A stretch of DNA of 64,000 bases from positions 248,001-312,000 of the forward strand of contig MU385754.1 of the NCBI GenBank assembly GCA_022497155.1. The letters are read 5' to 3'. The first letter of the stretch is position 1, and every line of letters starts with the position of its first letter. Under the pieces are notes generated by a model that was not told the origin of the DNA, searched no databases, and was given only the letters and a program-made list of their open reading frames with translations. Both the position numbers and the translations under genes were made by a program. Source of the DNA: Whalleya microplaca. Lineage: Eukaryota > Ascomycota > Sordariomycetes > Xylariales > Xylariaceae. Below are positions 52,590 to 64,000 of this stretch, piece after piece.

Positions 52590-53898
52590 TTTTTCTTATA
52601 TTTCCTTCGTCTGTGCCTGTCTGTATGCGTTGGCGGATTTCGTAGGGGTTTTTTGTAGGTGTAGGAGGAGGATGTGAGTGTATGTGGATGGGCTCCGTCC
52701 GTCCGGTTCGACTGGAGGGACGGAGGACTAGGTCGGTGGGAAGGGATATCCGGCGAGCGCTGGATCGAAGATATAGCACCCGCGCCGGAAAGACGAGAGG
52801 ATAACCGCAATAGCTCGGGACCTCGAATAGAAGCAGGCGGGATCCCGTTATCAAGTTCGCCCTGGTATGTGGTCTGATAATGCGGGATGTCAGTTTCGGG
52901 GCTGCTCAAGGACCGAGAACTAGCCTATCTCCGCCAAACGCAAGTCAATCACAACATGAACAAAATATTCCACATACCGTTTCCACCTTCTCGACTGCTC
53001 GACAACTAGATGGTTATGGCTTCGGCGTTATGGATCGCAGTGGTTCGTCGTCGCAGTTCTGCGAAGCTCCCACCAAAGCTCTACATGCCAACTTTTAAGT
53101 GGAGCGGGATTAACCCGTCGTTTTGCCGATTACATACTCTGCCCAGGTGGTTATAGTGATCCACATTGTACTTTCGTACTTATGAAATACTCATGAGAAC
53201 AACCTCATAATGGCACTGACTGTAGATTTTCATAACGTATATCCATCGCAGAATTCAAGCGGGAGATCACTTTGCGCGGCATTTAGCATTAGTACGGGCT
53301 AAGACCGTATATATAGTATTTCTTTTACCACTGAACAGTGAAAGGAACCATCCTGAATACATATAATTCTTACCAAAGCATTGTACTCTTTGTACTAACC
53401 TGTGCCTCGTGCATTACCTCCTACTTCACAGTGGTTATCCGTACCGCGTTCTAATTCCTAGAACTGTTATGGAGTTAGTTACGTGCCTTGACTCCTCTTC
53501 ATTGAAAAGACTAGGGCCACGCGATAGATCATATATGCTTCTACTCAGTGCGATCTCTACCTAGGATTTACTATTCAACCCGGGCATCACGAACGAATCT
53601 AACTCAGAGAGGTATTCTGACATCATCTATTACCCTTGAAAACAGGACCCCAAACACAGGGGCGTTGGTCTTTATATGCTATATCTGCCTCTCGTACAAT
53701 AACACTGCGACCATACAAAACCGAGTCTAGTCTGATTGATAGGTACCCTTCACCTTCGCCCAGTCCGAGCGGGTCAAATAGTAATAGTAGTAGTAGTAGT
53801 AGTAGTAGGAGCTCCCCCCTCCCTTTCCCGGAGCGCGAAAACCGCGAGAGTTGCATATCTTTAAACATCCCTTAGAATCAAATCCAAATCATTTCACT
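52590..53898. other. Intergenic, with an AGT microsatellite
   Basis: The upstream region of mrpl33 and the 3' flank of acl1. An (AGT)n microsatellite of about eight to ten units lies at 53779-53808. No gene seen. Confidence 0.5.
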
Positions 53899-55958
53899 TT
53901 AGGGCTTCACCGAAACCTCTACCCTGCTCTCTCCGACGGGTCCGGTCTGGCCCAGGGTGGGGAGTAGGTAGGTGATATCGTCCCAAGGATGTCTGTACAG
54001 GCTGGTGCGTAGTCTCTTCTGGTCGAGGTAATGGGCGATCAGACCGATGCTGCGTCCGAGGACGAAGAGGCCGTTCAGGACACCCATCTTCATGTAGTCC
54101 TCGGCCTCGTCGGGGCTGAAGGCACCGCAGCTTCGCATCAGGTCAACGAAGCAGACGGCAACGCAGCCATCGACGTTCAGGATAAGGTTGTCCTTCTTGG
54201 AGGTCGTTACCGTCTCAACAGCCAATGCGTAGTCTAAGAGCTTGTGGCTGGGGAATCTAGCCAAGACATATTCCTTTACTAGTTCTACACGAAGATCGGG
54301 GTTGTTCCGCGACTTGATACGGTGTCCGATGCCGGGAATGAGCTTGTTCTGTTTGCGCATCGTGTCAACGAATTCACGAGGGCTGAGACCGTTATCGGCA
54401 GCCTTGGCGAATTCCTCCGCGGCACCATCAAGGGCACCACCGAAGCGCGAGCCAATGGTCAGGAGACCAGCAACCAGCGAACTGATCAGGTCCTTGCCGG
54501 CACGGGTGGTGATGATGGTGTTCATGGCACCAGAGACGGCAGGACCGTGATCAGCAGTAAGCATGAGTACCATCTCAAGGAACTTAGAGGCGTAGTCAGG
54601 CAAGCGGCGGCGGAACCACAGCAGCGACATGACACCGCCGATACCAATATCCTCTCTAAACACATCAGAGATAGGCATACCGGCATACAGGAGTTCCTGG
54701 CCACGGTCATCTGAAATGGTAGAGATGAAGGCAGCAGGCTTTCGGATGAGGCCAAGCTCCTGAGCCCACGAGTAATCCATGGGAATCTTGGGGACGACAG
54801 GCTCAGGCTGGGGGACAACAGTGCCCTCCTTGACGAGCTTGTCGTAGACACCCTTGAGAACCTGAGGAAGGTCCTCAAACGTGTCAGGCACGTAAATGCC
54901 AGCTTCCTTCATCTTCTTGTTCTTCATGGCAGCAGTCTCGAGTTGCGAGTTGGCAAACGAACCTGCGTGACCGAACTGAACTTCAGTCTTAAACATGCTG
55001 GCGCAAGTACCAATAGCCCACGCGACAATTGGCTTGGTGATGATACCCTGCTTTATAGCGTCGATGACCTTATATTCTTCGATACCACCGACTTCACCCA
55101 GGAGCAGGAGGATCTTGCACTCAGGGTCTTGTTGGTATCTCAGCATGTGATCGATGAAAGTGGTCCCGGGATATCTGTCACCACCAATAGCGATACCCTC
55201 GTAGACACCATCTGTAGTCTGCGAGATAATGTTGTTGAGCTCGTTCGACATACCTCCAGACTTGGAGACGTAGCCGACGGAACCCTTGCGGTACAGCTTG
55301 GAGGCAACAATGTTGTCCATCATACCACCAGTATTACCGATCTTGAAGCTGCCGGGCTTGATACCACCAACGGTAGCCGGACCAATAATGGTCACACCCT
55401 TTTGCCGTGCGACATGGGCGATCTCTCGCGCACGCTATTCCACACATGTTAGCTTAGTTCTCAACTGTTAGGCGCTTCTTGGCAGGGCTTGCTCACTCTC
55501 TCGGGGACACCCTCTGCAATAATCGCAATGGTCTTGATTTGTGGGAATTGCATCAGCTCCATAGTCGAGCTGAAGACACTTCGCGAAGAAGCGAAGTTGA
55601 CGACAACATCGACATCCGGGTGCTTGGCGATGGCTTTAGAGGTCTCCTGGTAGACAGGCAGCAGAGTCTCGCTGGTTCCCCAGTACATCTTGCTAACGAA
55701 CTGGCCACCGAATGTGTAGATGATACCTGCAACCGAAGGCGTCGCTCGCTTGCAGATGAAGTCGAAGTCGAGCATACCTTGCACGGCTCGGTTTTGGAGA
55801 CCGTAGACCAAGCATCTCGTCTTGTTGGTGAAGAGGGCGTGTGCGGGAAGGGGGCTCAAAGGTCGGCTGGGAGCAGCGAAGCGAGTGATGTTGTCGTTAG
55901 CAGACAGCCCGCCTGCTGTCGTGCTGCCATTGGCACCGTTGGTAGTAGCTTGGGACAT
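53899..55958 (-). CDS. acl1: ATP-citrate lyase subunit 1 (2 exons)
   Basis: Exons 55958-55497 and 55434-53899 give 665 residues with a phase-0 intron (GTGAGC donor, AATAG acceptor) that joins GVPER to RAREIAHVA. This subunit has the succinyl-CoA-synthetase-alpha-like CoA-binding and phosphohistidine part ([20 protein letters not shown]; active-site His near residue 310 in [11 protein letters not shown]), then a citrate-synthase-like domain ([45 protein letters not shown]). With subunit 2 it cleaves exported citrate to cytosolic acetyl-CoA and oxaloacetate using ATP and CoA, feeding lipid synthesis and histone acetylation. Two-gene ACL is typical of Pezizomycotina. All key motifs look intact. 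Confidence 0.97.
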
Positions 55959-58900
55959 GGTGGACGTGTGAAACCGGCACCCTTCTTCTTTCTAAAGGAA
56001 CGGAAGACTAGCTGTAAGACTGACAAAACAGATCAGCTCAAGGACTTTTCCCAAAACAATTAGATTAAAAGCAGGTGAAGCTATTCCCAAGTCTAGGGCT
56101 GGGTGTAATTGAATGGCGCGAGAGTTGGGACAGAATGAATTGGTATGGTAGACGTAGACAATAGTGCCGGCGACTCTTCAAAGGAAGCCCGATCCTCTTA
56201 GCATTGGGGGATTGTTGAAGGAGTGGGAAGAGGTGCTCGGCCCACCACAGCTGAACATACGTATGTGTACGCAGATTGCAGATTTGGTGAGAAGACCTCT
56301 TAGGCCGAGATAGATGACTGCATGTACATACACCTCTGGGACTACCCAGCAGAGTACAATGCCCGTAGGATAAGGAGAGTATCGAGATCGATTCTTACAT
56401 ACCTCAGAATTGCACAATAAGCAGTAAATGCAGTCAGTCAGTCAGTCACCTCAGACCCTTCTCTTACCCGAGTCCGTAAAAAAAGGCGGATGTATTTAGA
56501 AATCAAGCGAAAGCTTCTACAGGAGAAAGAGAACGCTTTCACAGAAAATATGGGTATCGGGTTTGGAAATGAGAGGAAGGGGGGGTTTTGGTGAGAGAAG
56601 CTTTTGGCGGTGATGGGGGAGTATTTTTTTTCGTCAGGGTGGATGAGCTTGAAGAAGCAATAGCCTTCGCTTGACGCAGGGCCCACCCAACCGGGACTAA
56701 AAGGTTACTACTCTGTATCGTATGTATGTATGTACTAAGTACTAAGTAGTATAGTAGTACGCAGCGTGTAATGGAGGGGCAGAGGGGTCAACTTTGTTGG
56801 TATCCCAGAGGTACTTGACAGTATCAGGTATTCAGCACTTATGAACAAGTGAATTGTGCTGAGTCCAATTGCGCCTCTTTTTCCACTGTTTTGTTCAGTT
56901 TTGTCACCCTTCAATTTACCAATATTGCAATGCTGTAACACAAGAGTTTTTTTGGCTTTGGCAATTGTCCGGGGTTGACAACAGAAACAATTTCGATCGG
57001 AATAGTTGGGGTAATTTGTTGTTATGAGCCTGCGAGGCTTGCCTGGCTTGTTGAATGACTTTCAGCAGATTGATGGCCCTGCGAGTTATTTTGTCAGTCC
57101 ATGCCTGTCCCATGCCTTTGTTGGTCCAATCGTGTCTCAATCCCTCTTTTTTTGACTTCCGCTAGGCTGGCAGACCCTGTCGATCCTCACTGGTTTGGAG
57201 GTAGAATGCTGCGTGTCTGCGTGTCCTGCTGCCCAGCGGGTGCCATTCAATGTGTTGACGACCAGGGAATACTCGTTGAGTACTTATCCCGGCCCCACCT
57301 CAGCATGGGCAGGCATGGGCTGATGCTCCCGTCTAATTCCTGTTCCCGTTCTTTGGATCCCCCATATTCCGGGTACCGGTACCTGAGATCTTAACATCCG
57401 CACCCCTCGTCCTCCCCCCTCGTCCTCCCCGACCATTACCCAGGTACCCTACCACGACGCCTACCGAACGGAGTAATCAGGCAGTTCAGGTCCAATCTCA
57501 CCTCATTCATCAATGTTCCGCACGCGACCGGCACAACCACATCGGTCTCCTTCCAGATTGGCAACCTGAATCAAGTACACACATCCGCGACACAAAATTG
57601 AAAAAATTGGACGAATCTAGAGAATACATGCATGCACGCTTGTGCGAGAAAAGGTTGTGTGTGAATGGACAAAATACTGTTTTGCCCCCCCAAGTATAAT
57701 CACACCACGGACGAAAAATAGAGCGATATCAAACCTGTGGCAGGCATGGATGCTCGGTTGCTTTTCGAGAATAAAGGAGAGGGCTATCCCGTCACTTGAA
57801 CGGGATATGTTCCTGATCCATCTATCTCATCCATATTCGGGGAATAATAACATCCTAACATCCTGTGAGCAATGCCGCCAATCTGCGTGTTCAACATAAT
57901 TTTGCCGGACGATCCCCAATAAGCAACTCCGAAACAGTCAGCCAGATGTTATTACATCCCGTCCTTGGTCCTTGTGTGACTTATCAGGGAACTCGGGAAT
58001 CGGAAGTCGACCGATAGATAACATATTGAACCGGCTGCACGGTGTTCGCATCATCAATAACTCCATGTGTATGTTATCATGTGTGTTATATGGGCTTAGA
58101 CTAGCCCATGGGATCCTGCAGAGTCATAGGTCCTGCAAAAAAGGATTGAGGATTGGATAATGCCAACCGTTGACTACAGCTCGAAACCCGGACGATAACT
58201 GTGTCGCCAATAATAAGCTAGGTAAGACACCACGGTCGGTCGGGTTCCAAGCTGTCAGACTCGGCCGGCCAAACCAAAAGGCAACGCTGCTGCTGACCAT
58301 GATAATACTAGTATGCGTACATATGGCAGGCCAGCTTGATGGTGCCCGTCCATCTCATCCACCTTAGTAAGCCCCAGCTGGGGATGTTTACTGCAAGGAC
58401 TGCAAGGCAAGGCTCATCAGTTTAACCCTTCCAATGGGAATGAGGTCGTTCTGCATAGCTCTGCATATGCGTGTGTGGCGCCTTGCCCAGTCTGCCAGTT
58501 GCTTTAATTGAATTGAGCAGATGCTGGTGTAGGTAGCATTGTATTCCGTAATCCGTAGGTGGTTCAGCCCAGGCAGGTGTGGGAGGAGGGAATATAGTAT
58601 GATAGTGAGTGGTACATAATGAGCCGGGCCGGTGTTGGTGACATGTGGTGGTGGTGTTGGTGTTGGGGTACCGGTACTTGCGAGGGCAGTAGTGGCGCAA
58701 TGGTGCCATGCCACTCATCAGGATCTCCCCAAAGATTTTAGCGCGGTAGCGCCATCGTACCCCGTACCTTTCCGATAACGTGCCCCAAGTGCCCCTCCAA
58801 AAAGTCTTGTACTGGCTGCACTCAATTGACTCAGTTCTCGAGTCCCCACCCTGCACCCACCAGCCCACCAAAACAGTGGACTAGGCGGTGGGAAGGGCCC

Positions 58901-59731
58901 TAGAACTAACTGATGAGTTGATGAGAGCGTAGCCTAAGCCCACTTGTATTGAGAGCCCAGCAGTATTCGTATGTATGTATGTACGCATATGTACATACGC
59001 CAGTACAGTTAGTGTCCTATGCCGGATAGAGTTGAATACTAGGTTGTTAGGTATTTCTCATTTTCAAGGGGGGGTCCGCCGCAAGGAAAAAAAAGAATTG
59101 GACCTGGAGTTGGTGGGAGCTTCACTCACACCTCCAAGTTTTCCAATTCGACTTTTGAGCATCGATCAATCTCCATCCTCACTGTTCTGTTACCGCAGTC
59201 AACACCACATTGTTGCTTGCAATCCCAATCTTTTTTTCTCTTCTCCCGCCGTACACTCTTTGTTCAACTTGTGACTTCACAGCTCTCACACTTGAGAAAT
59301 TGCAATTGCGACGAAGGTAAGAAAAGAAGAATCTCATGACTTTCCGGTGGCCCATTCATTGTGTTGTTATCTCCCCGCCCATCTGTCAGTTTTGCAGCTT
59401 TGCAGCTTTGCAGCTTTGCAGCTTTTCGTAGGTTGTGCCGTTCGTTGAATCGAAGGCCTACATGTACCTTGCTGTTCGGCTGCAAAATCATAAAAGTCTG
59501 GTATTCAACTTTGAACTTTTTTTGCACTTGCAATTCCACTTAGAGACCGAGACAGCGTCAGACAGGCAGACAGACAGATGAACAGAGAGACAGACAGCTA
59601 GACAGAGCACCACAACTGAAGTCCAGACACACGATTGCTGACTTGTCCACCTTTGTAGATACCCCCAAGACAGTCGGACAGAAACAGGATTGAATACATA
59701 CCTTTTTGTTTAGCTTCCTCCTCTCACCGCA
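55959..59731. promoter_or_regulatory. 3.8-kb divergent intergenic region of acl1 and acl2
   Basis: No coding frame I can support in 3773 bp, long for this genome. Near acl2 a TTTGCAGC 8-bp repeat (four units, 59391-59422) and a CAGACAGACAGA-type run (59557-59600) lie in the probable leader. Near acl1 there is a CAGT repeat (GTCAGTCAGTCAGTC at 56432-56446). Other marks are TATGTATGTATGTACTAAGTAC at about 56720, TATGTATGTATGTACGCATATG at about 58970, and CCTCGTCCTCCC repeats at about 57406. The region presumably holds promoters and long 5' leaders of both genes. Confidence 0.6.
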
Positions 59732-61684
59732 ATGTCCGCTAAAGCCATTTTCGAGGCCGACGGCAAGGCCATCCTCAACTACCACCTCACGCGGGCTCCC
59801 GTCATCAAGCCGAGTCCTCTTCCCAAGCCCACCACGCACAACCCTCCCCCGAGATTGGCCTCGCTCTACTTCCCCGAAGACGCTGATGTCAACGCCGTGC
59901 TGGACCAGGCCGAGATCACCTATCCGTGGTTGCTCCACGCCGGTGCCAAGTTCGTCGCGAAGCCAGACCAGCTGATCAAGCGACGAGGAAAGAGCGGTCT
60001 CCTGGCCTTGAACAAGTCCTGGCCCGACGCGAAGGCCTGGGTTGCTGAGCGGGCTGGCAAGGTGCAGAAGGTCGAGCACACCGAGGGTGTCCTGCGTCAA
60101 TTCCTCGTTGAGCCCTTCGTGCCTCACCCCGAGGGCACCGAGTACTACATCAACATCAATTCCGTCCGAGAGGTGAGCTTATTCCCGATTTTTCATGCTT
60201 CGCACTGCCTTGTCCAGTCATGTCCGTTCACGCGCCTGGAAAGCCATGATGGTTGAAGGGTGGTGAGCGGAAGCATGATTTGGAAACATGAATGCGTTTG
60301 AGAAATGATGGATATGATAAACAAATCCAGAGGAATGTTGGAGAACGACACTAGATTCATAGCTTCCGTACAAGAAACGTGTGCTTTTATCATGGCTTGT
60401 GCACCAAGTGGTGCCGCACATTTTTATATGATCGAGGCGGTGCCACTCGACCGAAACTGATGCGATGCGGGCGAACGGAGGCTAAACCGCATGCATTCTC
60501 CCTGCATCCACTCTATTGCTTTGCTGGAATCATCGACCCCTGGCGATAAGGACACACAATATTCCGTCTTGATATGCCATGCTTTGCTTTATCTAAACAG
60601 ATCCATCCTATCTGTCAGTGAGGTTTCAGATATTTGATGACTAACCGTATCCTCCCAGGGCGACTGGATTCTCTTCACCCATGAGGGTGGTGTCGATGTT
60701 GGTGATGTAGATGCTAAGGCTGAGAAGCTTCTCATTCCTGTCGACTTGTCGCAATATCCTTCAAATGAGGAGATCGCGAATACACTGTTGAAGAAGGTTC
60801 CCAAGGGCGTTCACAATGTCCTGGTCGACTTCATTACCCGCCTGTACGCCGTCTATGTCGACACCCAATTCACCTACCTGGAGATCAACCCCTTAGTCGT
60901 CATCCCGAACGCGGACGCCACGTCGGCAGACGTTTATTTCCTCGATCTTGCTGCTAAGCTCGATCAGACTGCTGACTTCGAATGCGGTGTCAAGTGGGCT
61001 ATTGCGCGAGCTCCCGCCAACTTGGGTATCGCCGCTGTCTCGAGCGCAGGCGACAAGGTCAGCGTTGATGCCGGCCCCCCAATTGAGTTCCCTGCGCCCT
61101 TCGGACGTGAGCTATCCAAGGAGGAAGCTTACATCGCCGAACTGGATGCCAAGACCGGTGCTTCTCTCAAGCTCACCGTGCTGAACCCCAACGGTCGTAT
61201 CTGGACCCTGGTCGCCGGTGGTGGTGCCTCCGTCGTTTACGCCGACGCCATCGCCTCGTGCGGCTTCGCCGACGACCTGGCCAACTACGGCGAGTACTCG
61301 GGCGCCCCCACGGAGTCGCAAACGTACTACTACGCGCGCACGGTCCTGGACCTGATGCTGCGCGCGCCGCTGAGCCCCAAGGGCAAGGTCCTGTTCATCG
61401 GCGGCGGCATCGCCAACTTCACCAACGTGGCGTCGACCTTCAAGGGCGTCATCCGCGCGCTGCGCGAGTACGCCAAGCAGCTCAACGAGCACAGCGTCGA
61501 GATATGGGTCCGCCGCGCCGGCCCCAACTGGCAGGAGGGCCTCAAGAACATGAAGGCCGCGACGCAGGAGCTCGGGCTGAACGCGAAGGTGTTCGGCCCC
61601 GACATGCACGTTTCTGGTATTGTGCCGCTCGCGCTCGTCCCGGGGAGGTGGGAGGAGAGCCAGGCGCAGGAGTTCCAGGGTTAA
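59732..61684 (+). CDS. acl2: ATP-citrate lyase subunit 2 (2 exons)
   Basis: Exons 59732-60172 and 60659-61684 give 488 residues. The 486-bp intron is long for this genome; its ends (GTGAGC, CTCCCAG) restore [21 protein letters not shown] exactly as in the family. The N-terminal ATP-grasp part begins [22 protein letters not shown], with [18 protein letters not shown] near residue 80 and YLEINPLVV near residue 196. The C-terminal citrate-binding part includes [19 protein letters not shown] and [21 protein letters not shown]. It partners with the acl1 product, transcribed divergently, in the cytosolic acetyl-CoA-producing complex. Divergent orientation suits balanced expression of the two subunits. 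GC content rises sharply in the second half of exon 2. Confidence 0.97.
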
Positions 61685-62840
61685 CTAAGTTTTATTGATC
61701 CGATGTTGTGCCTCGTAGGTAAAGGTTGCGTGGGTGGGTGGATAATTAGAAAGATGTGATGAACCAACCGTGGGTTGTATGTTGTACAGTTGAAGAGAAG
61801 TAGATATTTGGTCTCTGGCTAGCTAGCAGCCGAGATCTCTGGTTCATCGGCAGCATTGTGTCTATCTACTGTGGGAGAGCGGCTGGTTTTTTCAACTGGT
61901 TCTATAGGATTACGTATGAACAAAACAAGACAGACAAGAAGACTATAGATTAGCTGTGGTGCTTCAGCTACATACGGATTTTACCTGGCCGTTGTATTCG
62001 AGATGCAAATGATAATTCGTGTATCGGTGCGCCATCATGTATATCTTGAGTGAGTGTTAACGAGCAGCGCCTCCACACATGTGCTCCACTTTCCCCTGGC
62101 TTAGCAGTAGGTGCTTCTTTTGTGCCCGAACTTACAATTACTTGATATATGGATACTGGTTTGTAGTATTTGTGGTTTGAGGTGCAAATAAGGCGATAGT
62201 TGATATATAAGCTAGTCCCTGGATTGATGTTACACAGGGCTTCTTGTAGTGAATCTATACATTTGTTGGAAATACCTTGAGACTATCCTCGTGACATACA
62301 TTTTTACCTGGGATTATGTCTTCAGAAGACTTCATCTAGCTTTCTTAATATTGGAGTATTGCTGTATAGCAGGCTTTGTCCGCTGTATCTTCCCATCGCG
62401 GAATTCTACATGATTTCGGAGAGAAACTTGTAGAATGGCCTGTATAACTTCTGATCGGCGAACTACTTGATATGAGTGGAGATGCTACTCGTTAACCATC
62501 AATGGGATGGACAGGGGGCCTGGGAGGTAGCTGCCAAGCGTATTTCAAGGATTCAATCCCATGTATGAAGAAATGGGCACCAAACGTGAACTGCTACTCA
62601 GCCCTGGCAAGCTGTCAGGAGCTGAACCATATCATGCCCTTGAGTGACCTGTAACAAACGCTGTTTTGGATCGTCAGTGCCTTTGTTGAGTGGCATCAAG
62701 TCTAGCAGTAGTTAGTTCTCTTCTCCCTCTAAGCTATTTGTTATATGGAACTACCAAAGCACTCGCAATTGAGAGACGGGAGGATAACCAACCCATTGAG
62801 ATGAGGAACAAGGAACAAAAGACGTATAAATAGAAAAACA
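61685..62840. other. Intergenic, no gene seen
   Basis: 3' flank of acl2 and upstream region of the HET gene; chance frames only. Confidence 0.5.
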
Positions 62841-64000
62841 ATGGGGCGATGCGACATCTGCGCCGCCCTTACCGTCGAATGGCTGCGGTCCACCCAGGTC
62901 GTCTACCACGCGAGCCTGCGCTCCCTCCGCGACTCGGCGGCCGCGGGCTGCGACCTGTGCCGGCTGTGCTGGACGGCCGTCCGAACCAGCAACAGCGCCG
63001 ACGCCGTCGATTCCGTCCTCGCGGGCCGGGTCCCCGGGACCGACGGCGAGCAGCCCCTGCACGACGAGCGCGTGTGGTTGACGGGCTCCTTCGGCGACTA
63101 CGGCGGTGCGCCGACCTCGAAGGCTAACCAGCCCCGCCCCGGCAGCGAGATCTATATCGACGTTGCCAATACGGATGATCCGGAGATGACGGTGTCCCCC
63201 GCCGTGCTGCATAGTAGGATTAGTGTGTTTGCGGACCCAGGTACTTACCTACCTACCGGAGGCTGGATCTCACCTCCCAACAACCCCCAAGGCTTCTTGG
63301 TCGGTGCTGACGGACGCTCATTTCATAGGAACACGAGCCGCTGCTCGCTTCAGGGAACGCTTCTTTACTCAAGATAGGAATCCAGACGGGCACCTCGCCT
63401 TCGCCCGCGGACTGCTGAAGCAATGCCAGAGCAAGCACGAGGAGTGCGGGCCGCGAGACCCGCAACAGATGCCCACGCGCGTCATCGACGTCGGCGCCTC
63501 CTCACCAGAACCCGAGAGCAGCCCCAGCACCGTGCGCCTCCTACACACGCGCGGGCTGCGCGCGCCGTACCTAGCGCTCTCGTACTGCTGGGGCCGCGGC
63601 GTGCGCCACGCAACGGAGCTGAACGACGGCAACCACGCAGCGCTGCTGCAGGGCATCGACGAGGCCGCGCTGACACGCACGCACCGCGAGACCATCTTCC
63701 TCGCGCGCAGCCTCGGCATCCGATACGTCTGGATCGACTCGCTGTGCATCGTCCAGGGCAACCTCGCCGATTGGGAGTTCGAGTCCAGGCGCATGGCCCA
63801 GGTGTACCGCAACGCGGCGCTGACGGTGATCGCGGGCCGCTCGGCGGATAGCCGCGAGGGCTTCCTGGCTAATGGGCTTGTTCAGGAGGCGTTGCCGTGC
63901 GCGCTGCCGTTTGGTGGGAAGGGGAAGGGGATGGGCGGAGATGTAGGTGATGTCTTCGTGTGTCTGCCGCGCTCGCTCAAGCCCGGGCCCGTCGACTCGC
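62841..64000 (+). CDS. HET-domain (heterokaryon incompatibility) protein, 5' part only
   Basis: Exon 1 is 62841-63240, then an 88-bp intron (GTACTT donor, TTTCATAG acceptor), then exon 2 from 63329, open to the window edge; about 357 residues are visible. The N-terminus (MGRCDICAAL...CDLCRLCW) has two CxxC pairs, as in many fungal HET proteins with a preceding cysteine-rich segment. The HET domain itself begins YLALSYCWG and continues to IRYVWIDSLCIVQGN, RRMAQVYRNAALTVIAG, the three diagnostic blocks. HET proteins trigger cell death after fusion of incompatible hyphae, but most of the large paralogue set has no assigned role. The exon is very GC-rich with long antisense frames. The C-terminus lies beyond the window, so completeness cannot be judged. 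Confidence 0.85.

Noticed and set aside
61112..61609. 165-residue antisense frame over acl2
   Set aside because: By-product of GC-rich coding sequence in acl2 exon 2.

Overview
The window is nuclear DNA of a filamentous ascomycete (Pezizomycotina, most likely Sordariomycetes). The evidence is short spliceosomal introns (mostly 45-160 bp, GTANGT-type donors, CTAAC branch sites), a two-subunit ATP-citrate lyase encoded by a divergent gene pair, a LaeA-like methyltransferase, a HET-domain gene, and solo LTRs whose differences are mostly transitions, as repeat-induced point mutation (RIP) would leave. Exon joins were worked out by eye from splice signals, reading frame and family similarity. No search was run.

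Layout. 1-9.4 kb: a short C2H2 zinc-finger gene (- strand) with what may be a decayed regulatory domain behind it, an AT-rich stretch, a LaeA-like methyltransferase (- strand, 4 exons), and a remnant of an M3 metallopeptidase. 9.4-18.2 kb: a 1174-residue disordered protein (- strand) and methionine synthase MET6 (+ strand). 21.3-34.8 kb is gene-poor: a Ser/Thr-rich secreted wall-type protein, then a stretch bounded by two solo LTRs (23.5 and 34.5 kb). That stretch holds three small cysteine-containing secreted proteins, a 2-oxoglutarate dioxygenase, a metallophosphoesterase, a nucleotidyltransferase-fold protein with an N-myristoylation signal, and a conserved-looking hypothetical. Two of the small secreted proteins are spliced from three short exons.

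36-46 kb is a chromatin and kinetochore neighbourhood: an AT-hook-rich CENP-Q/Fta7-like protein, a secretory-pathway membrane protein, a Cnl2/Nkp2-like kinetochore protein, and the chromo/MRG protein Eaf3. The eaf3 gene is the most unusual item. Its first intron is about 1.8 kb and contains a 981-bp open frame that runs in frame into the MRG exons, so the locus could make two MRG proteins with different N-termini. 46-51 kb is a rearranged zone with inverted, reordered, decayed copies of the eaf3 intron ORF and MRG exon, a 28-bp perfect palindrome, hairpins and several tandem repeats.

52-62 kb returns to housekeeping genes: mitochondrial ribosomal protein uL30m and the divergent acl1/acl2 pair, separated by 3.8 kb. 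Together the two subunits make cytosolic acetyl-CoA, which feeds lipid synthesis and histone acetylation. The window ends inside a HET-domain (heterokaryon incompatibility) gene.
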